DNA from: Hydrogenophaga sp.
GTDB lineage: Bacteria; Pseudomonadota; Gammaproteobacteria; Burkholderiales; Burkholderiaceae_C
Reading direction: 5' to 3'
DNA length: 64,000 nt
Assembly: GCF_018780075.1 (NCBI RefSeq)
Contig: NZ_JADMKB010000132.1
Span: 20,216 to 84,215, forward strand
Shown: piece after piece, positions 8,398 to 16,835 of the stretch
Layout of the letters: each line of letters begins with the position of its first letter
Position numbering within the stretch: position 1 is the first letter of the stretch
Position numbers and translations under genes: made by a program
The notes under the pieces: generated by a model
Told to the model about the DNA's origin: nothing
Databases searched by the model: none
Seen by the model: only the letters and a program-made list of their open reading frames with translations

Positions 8398-9339
8398 ATG
8401 ACCGATCCGAGCAACACCTCCCCGCATGGCCCACGGTGGATGGCCTACCTGAGTTTGGCTCTGAGTATGTCGCTGGTCGGCGGCTACGTTGCGCTGTCGA
8501 AACCGCTGGTGGCGGTGTTCCCCGTGTTTCTGCTGGCCTGGCTTCGTTTTGGCATCGGCGGTGTGGCCATGCTCCGCTGGCTGCTCAAGCCGCCGGACGA
8601 ACCTGCCTGGAGCCCACACACCCGGCGCCTGCTCTTTCTCGAATCCTTCCTGGGCAACTTCCTTTTCTCCATCTGCATGCTGTTCGGTGTCGGCCTGACC
8701 ACCGCCGTGGCCGCGGGGGTGGTGATGTCGTCCATCCCCGCTGTGGTCGCGGTGCTGAGCAGGGTGTTCCTCAAGGAGCGCATCGGCAAGCGCACCATGG
8801 GCGGCATCGTCTGTGCCGCCATCGGGATCGGGCTGTTCTCGCTGCAGAAAGACGCCAACACCCATGCAGCGGGGCGCCCCGGGCCGCTGGGTCTGGATCT
8901 TCAGGTGTGGGGCAACCTGCTGGTGTTTGCCGCCGTGGTGTGCGAAGCGTCCTATGTGGTCATTGGCAAGCGACTCACGGAAGGCCTGGGTCCCAAACGC
9001 ATCTCGGCCATCATCAATCTGTGGGGCTTTGCGCTGGTCACGCCACTGGGCATCTGGGCCGCGTGGCGCTTCGATTTCGGCGCCGTGCGTTTTGACATTT
9101 GGGGTCTGCTGGTGTTTTATGCGCTGGCTGCGAGCGTCTGGACGGTGTGGCTCTGGATGACCGGACTGAAAACCATTCCAGCCTCCAAGGCCGGTGTGTT
9201 TGCCGTGATGCTGCCCATCAGCGCGGCAGCCATCGGCGTGGTTTTCATGGGTGAGCGGCTCACGCCCCTTCAACTGCTGGCGTTCGGCATCGCCCTGTTG
9301 GGCTTGTTGCTTGCCACCTTGCCCAGCCGAAAGGCCTGA
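8398..9339 (+). CDS. DMT-superfamily (EamA-type) transporter
   Basis: A 313-aa integral membrane protein with about ten hydrophobic helices arranged as two repeated five-helix EamA halves (roughly 15-155 and 170-310), the pattern of drug/metabolite exporters. The second half contains the typical TGLKTIPASKAGVFAVMLPISAAAIGV-like repeat (positions about 260-285). Substrate cannot be told from sequence; relatives export amino acids or metabolites. The stop codon abuts the convergent SafE-like gene (TGATCA at 9337-9342). Confidence 0.85.
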   Translation: MTDPSNTSPHGPRWMAYLSLALSMSLVGGYVALSKPLVAVFPVFLLAWLRFGIGGVAMLRWLLKPPDEPAWSPHTRRLLFLESFLGNFLFSICMLFGVGLTTAVAAGVVMSSIPAVVAVLSRVFLKERIGKRTMGGIVCAAIGIGLFSLQKDANTHAAGRPGPLGLDLQVWGNLLVFAAVVCEASYVVIGKRLTEGLGPKRISAIINLWGFALVTPLGIWAAWRFDFGAVRFDIWGLLVFYALAASVWTVWLWMTGLKTIPASKAGVFAVMLPISAAAIGVVFMGERLTPLQLLAFGIALLGLLLATLPSRKA

Positions 9340-10011
9340 TCAGGCACACCACAGCCCGGTGGGGTTGGTGATGCCCATCCAGAGCGCCCAGCCCGAGGTG
9401 GCCGCCAAGGCCAGCCCAGCGAGGCGAATGCCCCAGGCACCCGAACGGCCACCACGCAAACGCAGCAAGAGCCACGGCCCGGCGGTCAAAGAGATGGAGG
9501 TGCCCGCCGAAAAGAGCGCCATGATGAGTGCGCCCTCCATCGCGTTGGCGGAGAGCGAGGCGACCAACAACGCCGAGTACAGCAAGCCGCAAGGCATCAA
9601 GGCCCAGGCCACACCCAGCACCACAGGCGCCTTGCCGCCGAGCCGGCCGAGCACGGGGCGCACCTTGCGCCAGACATTCTGACCCAGCCCCTCCAGCCAC
9701 GCGGGCTGCCTGGCCTGCCAGATCAGCACTGCACCCAGCAGCAACGCCGCCACATGAAACATCGTCCAGACCGGACGGATGACGGCCGTGTTGGTGCCCA
9801 ACCAGGCCAGCCCCTGCACGGACCCGGCAGCAAACGCACCAAAGAGCGCGTAGCCCAGCATGCGGCTGGCCTGAAACGACCACAGCGCTTGCGTGCTGCG
9901 CTCACCTGCGGCGCGGCCAATGCCCGCACACGCGGCCCCACACATGGCCACGCAGTGCGGGCCACCGGCCAGCCCCATGAACAGGGCCGTGATCGCCATG
10001 GAAGTCTGCAT
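9340..10011 (-). CDS. TauE/SafE-like (DsbD_2) membrane protein, probably linked to cbb3 oxidase assembly
   Basis: A 223-aa polytopic membrane protein with about six helices. The N-terminus GLAGGPHCVAMCGA and internal WALMPCGLLYSALL are the paired Cys/Pro motifs of the DsbD-2/SafE-like family; members beside cco genes are implicated in copper handling or cytochrome maturation. Conserved cysteines at the GPHCVAMCG and MPCG positions are intact. It follows hemN on the same strand in a locus rich in cbb3 and haem genes, which supports that role. The 121-bp gap before hemN holds nothing recognisable. Confidence 0.75.
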   Translation of the reverse strand: MQTSMAITALFMGLAGGPHCVAMCGAACAGIGRAAGERSTQALWSFQASRMLGYALFGAFAAGSVQGLAWLGTNTAVIRPVWTMFHVAALLLGAVLIWQARQPAWLEGLGQNVWRKVRPVLGRLGGKAPVVLGVAWALMPCGLLYSALLVASLSANAMEGALIMALFSAGTSISLTAGPWLLLRLRGGRSGAWGIRLAGLALAATSGWALWMGITNPTGLWCA

Positions 10012-10132
10012 CTCGGAACTCTAGCAGGCGGAAAAGAAATGGGCGCTGGAAGTCCACACAAGCGCCATGCGTGTGGAGCGCTTGACCGCGCTCGCAGCGA
10101 GCATGGACCGCGGCGCCAACGACCGCTTCAAG

Positions 10133-11512
10133 TCAGATGATTTTGGAGAAGCGGGCCCGGTCCTGATCCACTTGAAGGTTCTTGTCAAACACCATCGCAA
10201 TGGCGCGCACCAGATACCAGCCTGTGGCAGTGACCTGCACACCCGACTCGTCAATGCTCACCAGCCCCTGCTCGGCAAAGCCGGCCAAGACTTCCAGTTC
10301 GCGGGCAAAGTACTTTTTGCAATCGATGAGATGCCCCAGGTTGATGGGCTCGTACTGCAACTGCCCCTGACACATCAAGGACATGATGACGGACCTGCGC
10401 AGCAGGTCGTCGCGCGTGAGCGCCAGGCCGCGAACGATCGGCAACCGGCCCTGATCCAGCGCGTCGTAGTAGTCCTCGATCGTCTTGGCGTTCTGGCTGT
10501 AGGTCGCGCCGATGCGTCCGATGGCCGACACACCCAGGGCGATGAGATCGCAGTCGGGCTGCGTGCTGTAGCCCTGGAAATTGCGGTGCAGGCGCCCCTG
10601 CCGCTTGGCCACCGCCAAGGCATCGGTGGGCAGTGCAAAGTGATCCATCCCGACATACACGTAGCCGGCTTCGCTCATGGCATCCAGCGAGGCCGAGAGC
10701 ATGGACAGCTTGTCCCCGGGGCTGGGCAGTTCTGCCGCGATGATGCGGCGCTGCGGCTTGAAACGCGAAGGAAGGTGGGCGTAGGCGTACAGCGCAATGC
10801 GGTCCGGGCGCAGCTGGTTGACCTGTGCCAGCGTGCGGGAAAACGACTCCGGCGTTTGCAGCGGCAGGCCGTAGATCAGGTCCACGTTCACCGATTCGAA
10901 GCCGATCTTGCGGGCGGTCTCCACCAGCTCAAACACCTGTTCGGCGGGCTGTACCCGGTGCACGGCCTTTTGCACCGCAGGATCGAAGTCCTGCACGCCA
11001 AAGCTCAAGCGATTGAACCCAAGTCGCGCGAGGGTCTGCAAACGCTGGCCTGTCACCGTGCGGGGATCCACCTCGATCGAGTACTCCCCCCCCGGCACCA
11101 GCGTGAAGTTGCGACGGATCATCGCCATCAGGTCTTCGAGCTCGGCATCCGACAGGAAGGTCGGCGTCCCGCCACCGAGGTGCAGCTGGGACACGCTGTG
11201 GCCCTTTCCGAAGTGCTGCACTTGCAGATCGACCTCGCGTGAAAGGTAGCGCAGGTACTCCGCCGCCCGCTCGTGGTGCTTGGTGATCACCTTGTTGCAG
11301 GCACAGTAGTAACAAACCGATTCGCAAAACGGCACGTGCACGTACAGCGAGAGCGGCAAGGCCATCGAGCCCGCCCGCCGCTGCTCCAGGGCCTGGATGT
11401 AGTCGGCTTCGGTGAAGGCTTCCACAAACCGATCAGCCGTCGGGTACGACGTGTAGCGCGGTCCAGGGACATCGAACCGCTTGAGCAATTCGTCAGAAAT
11501 GGCGTGACTCAC
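10133..11512 (-). CDS. hemN: Oxygen-independent coproporphyrinogen III dehydrogenase
   Basis: Radical-SAM enzyme that converts coproporphyrinogen III to protoporphyrinogen IX without oxygen. 459 aa from GTG 11512, preceded by GGAG at 8 nt; an ATG 15 codons upstream gives a non-homologous extension. The 4Fe-4S motif CESVCYYCAC (CX3CX2C, plus the extra Cys typical of HemN) is near residue 60; FGVQDFDPAVQKAVHR and SVNVDLIYGLP are further family blocks. A perfect FNR box (11566-11579) lies 54 bp before the start, consistent with induction at low oxygen. It is divergent from fnr. Confidence 0.96.
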   Translation of the reverse strand: MSHAISDELLKRFDVPGPRYTSYPTADRFVEAFTEADYIQALEQRRAGSMALPLSLYVHVPFCESVCYYCACNKVITKHHERAAEYLRYLSREVDLQVQHFGKGHSVSQLHLGGGTPTFLSDAELEDLMAMIRRNFTLVPGGEYSIEVDPRTVTGQRLQTLARLGFNRLSFGVQDFDPAVQKAVHRVQPAEQVFELVETARKIGFESVNVDLIYGLPLQTPESFSRTLAQVNQLRPDRIALYAYAHLPSRFKPQRRIIAAELPSPGDKLSMLSASLDAMSEAGYVYVGMDHFALPTDALAVAKRQGRLHRNFQGYSTQPDCDLIALGVSAIGRIGATYSQNAKTIEDYYDALDQGRLPIVRGLALTRDDLLRRSVIMSLMCQGQLQYEPINLGHLIDCKKYFARELEVLAGFAEQGLVSIDESGVQVTATGWYLVRAIAMVFDKNLQVDQDRARFSKII

Positions 11513-11565
11513 AGGCAATTCTCCAATGCAGAAGTTGAATGTGCCCCAAGCGCCCACCCGAGCCC

Positions 11566-11579
11566 TTGATCAAGATCAA
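11566..11579. promoter_or_regulatory. FNR/ANR box between hemN and fnr
   Basis: TTGAT-CAAG-ATCAA, an exact match to the FNR consensus TTGATN4ATCAA. Its centre is 60 bp from the hemN start and 116 bp from the fnr start, so activation of hemN and autocontrol of fnr are both possible. Confidence 0.85.
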
Positions 11580-11688
11580 GGGCGCATGACGGCCAAGGGT
11601 TTCTGCTGACTGACGCCAGCGAAACGAATGGGTACATCGACAGCGGCGACACCCATGCGTTAAGCTTCGGCCCAATTGCGGGATATTT

Positions 11689-12408
11689 ATGGACATTCAA
11701 AGCATCAAAGTCGCCTGTTCCAGCTGCAATTTGCGGGAGCTGTGCTTGCCCATGGGCCTGAACCCCAACGAAATGGACAAGCTTGACAACGTCATTTCAG
11801 CCCGTCGGCGCGTCAAACGGGGCTCGGCCTTGTTCAACACCGGCGACAAGTTCACCTCCCTCTACGCCGTCCGTTCGGGTTTCTTCAAAACCTGCGTGAC
11901 CACCGCCGATGGCCGGGACCAGGTCACCGGTTTCCAGATGACGGGCGAAATCATCGGCCTGGACGGCATCGTGAGCGATCGCCACTCGTGTGACGCCATC
12001 GCACTGGAGGACGCCGAGGTCTGCATCATGCCTTTCGATCAGGTCGAAGAGTTGTCCCGTGAGTTCACCACCTTGCAGCACCATGTGCACAAGATCATGA
12101 GCCGCGAAATCGTGCGAGACCACAGCGTGATGCTGCTGCTGGGCAGCATGCGCGCCGAGGAACGCCTGGCGGCGTTCCTGCTCAACCTGGTGCAGCGCCT
12201 GCATGCCCGAGGCTTCTCTCAGTCCGAGTTGGTGCTGCGCATGACGCGCGAAGAAATTGGCAGCTATCTGGGCATGAAGCTGGAAACGGTCAGCCGCACG
12301 TTCTCGAAGTTTGTCGAGGAAGGCATCATTGAAGTCAAGCAACGCTACGTGCACATCAAGGACACCGAAGCGCTCAAGCTGATCGTGAATCCACAGACCT
12401 GCCGCTGA
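11689..12408 (+). CDS. fnr: FNR-type oxygen-responsive transcription regulator
   Basis: 239-aa member of the Crp/Fnr family that activates microaerobic genes when its 4Fe-4S cluster is intact. Cluster ligands are C10, C13, C19 (C-X2-C-X5-C) and C101, the full FNR set. A cyclic-nucleotide-type beta barrel spans about 30-130, dimer helix about 130-160 and the winged helix 165-235, whose recognition helix LETVSR has the E199-S202-R203 residues that read TTGAT half-sites. Three such sites occur in the window (11566, 18339, 20981), all next to low-oxygen genes. A bidirectional terminator follows. Confidence 0.96.
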   Translation: MDIQSIKVACSSCNLRELCLPMGLNPNEMDKLDNVISARRRVKRGSALFNTGDKFTSLYAVRSGFFKTCVTTADGRDQVTGFQMTGEIIGLDGIVSDRHSCDAIALEDAEVCIMPFDQVEELSREFTTLQHHVHKIMSREIVRDHSVMLLLGSMRAEERLAAFLLNLVQRLHARGFSQSELVLRMTREEIGSYLGMKLETVSRTFSKFVEEGIIEVKQRYVHIKDTEALKLIVNPQTCR

Positions 12409-12423
12409 TTTCACCGTTCATAA

Positions 12424-12460
12424 GAAAACCCCGCCGGACCGCTCCGGCGGGGTTTTCTTT
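12424..12460. terminator. Bidirectional terminator between fnr and the cco cluster
   Basis: AAAACCCCGCCGGA-CCGC-TCCGGCGGGGTTTT: a long perfect stem with A and T runs on both sides, placed between the convergent fnr and 12475 genes. It would end transcription from either side. Confidence 0.9.
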
Positions 12461-12474
12461 TGGGCTTTTCAATG

Positions 12475-12768
12475 TCAGCGACAGGCGCCGTTTTGTGCGC
12501 AGTCTTTGGGTCGTGCGGCCTCGGGCACCGGGCATCGGTTGACCTCGAAGGGTGACATCGACAACAGGGTGGTCAGCGCACTGGACGCCATGGTGACGCC
12601 CCAAAACACAAAAAACGCCAAGGTGTAGACGGCCTGGCGGGAAAGCCCCAGCGGGTTGCCAAACCAGTGCAGATCACCCGGGTCCACCATCGCAAAAACG
12701 ATCATCTCCAGCACCCCAGCCAACAGAAAGGCCGGCCAGGCAATCCACATCCAGCGCTGTGACCACAT
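12475..12768 (-). CDS. Small two-helix membrane protein at the end of the cco cluster
   Basis: 97-aa protein with two predicted transmembrane helices (about 8-28 and 45-68) and a cysteine-bearing C-terminal tail (C79, C90, C96). No family function recognised. It is last in the ccoI-S-N-O-Q-P-G-fixH run, 73 nt after the fixH-like gene, and is therefore likely co-expressed with the oxidase. The tail cysteines could bind a metal, but this is speculation. Confidence 0.75.
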   Translation of the reverse strand: MWSQRWMWIAWPAFLLAGVLEMIVFAMVDPGDLHWFGNPLGLSRQAVYTLAFFVFWGVTMASSALTTLLSMSPFEVNRCPVPEAARPKDCAQNGACR

Positions 12769-12841
12769 GTTCTTGTCTCCTCAGTGTGTGTGAAAGTCGG
12801 GTCCAGAAGGTCTTGGCGGCCAGTTCCCCGGCCTGAGCACG

Positions 12842-13144
12842 CTATTTGGCCGGAGGAGGCTCTGGCAGAGGTGAGGCCGCGTGGTTGCGCGCCTGTTGCG
12901 CGGGCTGCAAGGTTTCCAGCGCTTTGGCTTTGGCCTGTCCCTCCAGGGCATGCGCGGCTTTCAGGTCTCGCTCGAAATCGGCCTTGTTGAGCACCGGATC
13001 AGCGCCCTTGACCGCGATGATGGCCGTGGCGATGGCAGCGACCACCACCACGAGTGGTCCACCCACCACGAGCCACATGTGGGGCACTTTCCACCATGGG
13101 ATGGGCAGCGAGGGCTGGGCGGGGCGGGTGTTGGAGGGGTTCAT
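12842..13144 (-). CDS. FixH-like membrane protein (short form)
   Basis: 100-aa protein with a proline-rich N-terminus, PWWKVPHMWLVVGGP leading into one transmembrane helix (about 24-46), then a charged helical periplasmic tail ending PLPEPPPAK. Position directly after ccoG and the WWK..MW..VGGP signature match FixH/CcoH-type proteins used in cbb3 oxidase assembly. It is shorter than classical FixH (about 150-170 aa) and lacks most of the soluble beta domain, so the exact role is uncertain. Confidence 0.75.
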   Translation of the reverse strand: MNPSNTRPAQPSLPIPWWKVPHMWLVVGGPLVVVVAAIATAIIAVKGADPVLNKADFERDLKAAHALEGQAKAKALETLQPAQQARNHAASPLPEPPPAK

Positions 13145-13179
13145 GCGTGGGTGGTCGATGTGGAATGGCGGGTGTCACT

Positions 13180-14640
13180 TTACCGGGGGATCAGGAACGC
13201 GGCTTTTTCTTTCACCTGAGACACATCATCCCCTGTCGAGCGGACATCGAACTGAATGGGATGAGAACCGCTGGAAGCGGCCCCGGGGGGCACCTGCACC
13301 CGAATGACGGCAGAACGCACTTCGGTGGGCAGCACCTCCACCTCGCTCTCGGAAGCGATGGTGATGCCAGGCAGCCCGGTGACAGCGATCACATAGCGCT
13401 GCGTGGACTCGGTGGCGTTCATGACCTGCAACCTGAACACGTTCTCGATGCGTCCTTGCTCCACCATGCGGGCCAGCGTGCCCCGGTCACGGATCACGTC
13501 CACCTTGAGCGGGGTGCGCAGGTACAGACTCACCATCACGGCGGTCGTGATGGCCATCAGGATGCCGGTGTAGACGAGCACGCGCGGGCGCAGACCTCGA
13601 CGGACCATCTGTGCCGTCGTCCAGCCATTGGCCATGCCGTTCTGCGTCGCGTACTTGACCAGTCCGCGGGGATAGCCCACCTTGTCCATCACCTCGTCAC
13701 ACACGTCAATGCAGGCGCCGCACCCAATGCACTCGTATTGAAGGCCCTTGCGGATGTCGATGCCAGTCGGGCACACTTGCACACACAGCGTGCAATCGAC
13801 ACAGGCGCCCAAGCCCAGCGCCTGGGGATCGGCTTTCTTGGAGCGTGGTCCCCGCGGCTCACCCCGTTTCTCGTCGTAGGTGACGATCATCGTGTCCTTG
13901 TCAAACATCGCGCTCTGGAAGCGGGCATAGGGGCACATGTACTTGCACACCTGCTCGCGCATGAAGCCGGCGTTGCCATAGGTGGCAAAGCCATAAAAAA
14001 AGATCCAGAAGGTTTGCCAGGGCCCCAGGGAAGCGGCCAGGGAAACCACAGCCAGCTCGCGAATCGGCGTGAAGTACCCGACGAAGGTGAAGCCCGTCCA
14101 GAGGGAAAACAGAATCCAGAGCGCGTGCTTGAGCCACTTCTTGCCCAGCTTCTGAGCGGACAGTTCGGCTTTGTCCAGTCGCATGCGGGCGGACCGATCC
14201 CCTTCGACCTTCTTCTCGATCCAGAGGAACACCTCGGTGTACACCGTCTGGGGGCAGGCGTAGCCGCACCACAGGCGACCGGCCACGGCCGTGAAAAGGA
14301 ACAAGGCGAGCGCCGAGATCACCAGCAACCCGGTCAGGTAGATGAAGTCCTGCGGGTACAACACCAGGCCAAAAATGTAAAAGCGGCGGGCTTCAAGATC
14401 AAAGAGCACCGCCTGCCGCGCGTTCCACTCCAGCCATGGAAGGCCATAAAACACGATCTGGGTGATCCAGACGGTGAGCCAGCGCCACTTGGAGAACAGG
14501 CCCGACACGGATCGGGGGTAGATCTTCTGCCTCGAGGCGTAAAGGGAGACCATCTCCTCATCTTCCGCGGCGCCGCCCTGGGGGTTGCCTGCAGAAACGG
14601 GAACCATGGGTTTGTTGGCGTCGGAAGAAGCGGTACTCAC
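13180..14640 (-). CDS. ccoG: Cytochrome c oxidase accessory protein CcoG
   Basis: 486-aa polyferredoxin membrane protein; in relatives it reduces Cu(II) for cbb3 assembly. About five transmembrane helices. Cys motifs: CGYACPQTV near 155 and a tandem 4Fe-4S pair CVDCTLCVQVCP and CIGCGACIDVC (about 275-325). The C-terminal periplasmic part (from ~365) is an Ig-like FixG domain. ATG 14640. It lies 71 nt after ccoP and 35 nt before the FixH-like gene. Confidence 0.95.
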   Translation of the reverse strand: MSTASSDANKPMVPVSAGNPQGGAAEDEEMVSLYASRQKIYPRSVSGLFSKWRWLTVWITQIVFYGLPWLEWNARQAVLFDLEARRFYIFGLVLYPQDFIYLTGLLVISALALFLFTAVAGRLWCGYACPQTVYTEVFLWIEKKVEGDRSARMRLDKAELSAQKLGKKWLKHALWILFSLWTGFTFVGYFTPIRELAVVSLAASLGPWQTFWIFFYGFATYGNAGFMREQVCKYMCPYARFQSAMFDKDTMIVTYDEKRGEPRGPRSKKADPQALGLGACVDCTLCVQVCPTGIDIRKGLQYECIGCGACIDVCDEVMDKVGYPRGLVKYATQNGMANGWTTAQMVRRGLRPRVLVYTGILMAITTAVMVSLYLRTPLKVDVIRDRGTLARMVEQGRIENVFRLQVMNATESTQRYVIAVTGLPGITIASESEVEVLPTEVRSAVIRVQVPPGAASSGSHPIQFDVRSTGDDVSQVKEKAAFLIPR

Positions 14641-14711
14641 AACATGCCTATATCAGTAAATAACACCAAAAGGGACCGCCTTTCGGCGACCCCTTCTCGA
14701 TCAGGCGCGAA

Positions 14712-15620
14712 TCACTTCGCGGGCTTGTTGGACATGCCCCAGACGTAGGAGGCCAACACATTGATCTGGCTCTCGTTCAGCTTGCCGGCCTGAGCGGGCA
14801 TCTGGTTGGTGAAGCCATTGTTCACGGCGCGCACGATGGCGTCTTCGCCCCAGCCGTGCAACCAGATTCCATCGGTCAGGTTGGGAGCGCCCATGGCCTG
14901 GGTGCCTTTGCCATCCTGCCCGTGACAGGCCGCGCAGGCCGCAAACTTGCCCTTGCCTTGTGAGGCGCGCACCGCATCGTGCGGGCTGCCTGACAGGCTG
15001 AGCACGTAGTTCGCCACGTCGCGCACATCTTCAGCGGTGCCCACAGCGGCAGCCATGGGCGGCATCACGCCGATGCGACCGTTGGTGAGCGTGGTCTTGA
15101 TCACGTCGGGCGAGCCGCCGTGCAGCCAGTCGCCGTCGGCCAAGTTGGGGAAGCCCTTCGCGCCGCGTGCATCGGAACCATGGCACTGAGCGCAGTTGTT
15201 CATGAACAAGCGTTCGCCGATGGCCATCGCGGTGGCATCGCCGGCGAGTGCTTCGGGCTTCATGTCCTGGAACTTGGCATAGATGGGCGCGATGGCCTTT
15301 TCCACTTTGGCCACTTCGGCGGCATGCTGGCCCTGTGACGTCCAGCCCAGAACGCCCTGGAACTTGCCAAAGGTCGGGTAGAGCACGCCGTAGACCAGCG
15401 CGAACACCACGGTCAGGACGAACAGATAGACCCACCACTTGGGCAAGGGGTTGTTCATCTCTTTCAGGTCACCGTCCCAGACGTGCCCGGTCGTGTTGTC
15501 GCCGTGTGTCGCGGCCTTGGTGGTGCCGCTGATCCAGAGCAGGACCAGGCAGGCAATGATGCTGACGAGTGTCAGACCGCCCACATAGAGATGCCAGAAT
15601 TCACTTGTAAAGTCGCTCAT
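14712..15620 (-). CDS. ccoP: cbb3-type cytochrome c oxidase subunit III (dihaem cytochrome c)
   Basis: 302-aa membrane-anchored dihaem cytochrome that passes electrons to CcoO/CcoN. Two N-terminal transmembrane segments (about 10-30 and 62-82) in the long-CcoP arrangement, then two cytochrome c domains with haem motifs CAQCH (143-147) and CAACH (229-233). Methionine ligands are likely in IGVMPPMA and NQMPAQ. It follows ccoQ by 27 nt in the operon. Confidence 0.97.
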   Translation of the reverse strand: MSDFTSEFWHLYVGGLTLVSIIACLVLLWISGTTKAATHGDNTTGHVWDGDLKEMNNPLPKWWVYLFVLTVVFALVYGVLYPTFGKFQGVLGWTSQGQHAAEVAKVEKAIAPIYAKFQDMKPEALAGDATAMAIGERLFMNNCAQCHGSDARGAKGFPNLADGDWLHGGSPDVIKTTLTNGRIGVMPPMAAAVGTAEDVRDVANYVLSLSGSPHDAVRASQGKGKFAACAACHGQDGKGTQAMGAPNLTDGIWLHGWGEDAIVRAVNNGFTNQMPAQAGKLNESQINVLASYVWGMSNKPAK

Positions 15621-15647
15621 GATGTTTCTCTGTTGGGGTGCTGCGGG

Positions 15648-15785
15648 TTAGTCGTCGTGGAGGGGCAGCCGCGCCGCCTCTTCAAAACCGGCCTGGTTCC
15701 GTTTGGACCAGGCCCAGACCACGATGCCCACAAAGGTCAGCATGCTGACCACCGTCACGATGCTGCGCAGGTCGTTGATGTCCAT
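15648..15785 (-). CDS. ccoQ: cbb3-type oxidase small subunit CcoQ
   Basis: 45-aa single-helix protein from ATG 15785 (MDINDLRSIVTVVSML). The helix (about 8-27, ending VVWAW) is followed by SKRNQAGFEEAARLPL, the usual CcoQ/FixQ tail, and an acidic end. CcoQ stabilises the oxidase complex. It lies between ccoO (14-nt gap) and ccoP (27-nt gap), the canonical place. Confidence 0.9.
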   Translation of the reverse strand: MDINDLRSIVTVVSMLTFVGIVVWAWSKRNQAGFEEAARLPLHDD

Positions 15786-15799
15786 GATGGTGTCCTGCG

Positions 15800-16822
15800 T
15801 TATTGAATGCTGACTTCCACCCGGCGGGCTTCGGGGTTGGCACCACCGCCCTCGGTCGCGGTGGGCTTCACCAGCTCCACCTGAGCAGCGTCTGCGCCCA
15901 GGGCCACGAGGGCGTCGCGCACCGCAAAAGCGCGCTTCTTGGCCAGCTCCTGGTTGGTGGCGAGGTCGCCGGTCGAGTCGTGGAAACCGCTCACCTGCAG
16001 CTTCTTGCCGTCTTTGGCGGCCTTGGCCGCGTCGGCCAGGGCCTCCGAACCGCCTTGTGCCAGGTCGGCCTTGCCCGAGGCAAAGTAAAACTTGACCATG
16101 CCGTTTTCCACCACCACCCGAGCGTCGTCACCAGCGGCAGGGGCTGCAGCAACCACAGGTGCCGTGGCCGCAGCGGGTGCCGCGGCGGCCGCGACCGGCG
16201 CCGCCGTGCGGGCGGTTCCGAGCACCTGCAGGTACGCGATCACCGCTTCCATCTGCGTCTTGCCCTTGGTGTCTTCCACCGACTTGGCGATCTCTTCGTC
16301 CGAGTAAGGTGCACCCAGGGTGCGCAGCACCTGCATGCGCTTGGGCATGGACTCTGCGTCCACCGTCTTCTCGCCCAGGAAGGGGTAGGCCGGCATGTTG
16401 GACTCGGGCACCAGATCACGCGGGTTGTTCAGGTGGATGCGGTGCCATTCGTCGCTGTAGCGGCCACCCACGCGGTGCAGGTCGGGACCCGTGCGCTTGG
16501 AACCCCACTGGAACGGGCGGTCGTACACAAACTCGCCCGCCACGGAGTACGGGCCATAACGCAGCGTCTCGGCCTGGAAGGGACGGATCATCTGCGAGTG
16601 GCAGTTGTAGCAACCCTCTCCCACATAGACATCGCGACCCGCCAGCTGCAGCGCGGTGTAGGGCTTGAGGCCCTCGATCGGCTGGGTGGTGGATTTCTGG
16701 AAAAACAGGGGAACGATTTCGACCAGACCACCGACCGCCACCACCAGCGTGATCAAGACGATCATGAGGAAGTTGTTGGTCTCGATCTTGGCGTGGCCGA
16801 CAGGAGTTTCGTGTGAAGACAT
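15800..16822 (-). CDS. ccoO: cbb3-type oxidase subunit II fused to a C-terminal OmpA-like domain
   Basis: 340 aa from ATG 16822 (GGAG 9 nt upstream). Residues 1-203 are a normal CcoO: one helix (about 19-41), haem motif CYNCH (71-75), Met ligand in ESNMPAYPF (M143). After VLGTAR follows a 30-residue Ala/Pro-rich linker, then residues ~236-340 resemble an OmpA/MotB peptidoglycan-binding domain: [32 protein letters not shown], final RRVEVSIQ. The Asp (D282) and Arg (R297) positions known to hold diaminopimelate in OmpA domains are kept. Ordinary CcoO is about 200-ish aa, so this is a real fusion in frame, not a misread start. The domain would face the periplasm, as does the haem domain. Confidence 0.95.
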   Translation of the reverse strand: MSSHETPVGHAKIETNNFLMIVLITLVVAVGGLVEIVPLFFQKSTTQPIEGLKPYTALQLAGRDVYVGEGCYNCHSQMIRPFQAETLRYGPYSVAGEFVYDRPFQWGSKRTGPDLHRVGGRYSDEWHRIHLNNPRDLVPESNMPAYPFLGEKTVDAESMPKRMQVLRTLGAPYSDEEIAKSVEDTKGKTQMEAVIAYLQVLGTARTAAPVAAAAAPAAATAPVVAAAPAAGDDARVVVENGMVKFYFASGKADLAQGGSEALADAAKAAKDGKKLQVSGFHDSTGDLATNQELAKKRAFAVRDALVALGADAAQVELVKPTATEGGGANPEARRVEVSIQ

Positions 16823-16835
16823 GTTGTTTTGCTCC

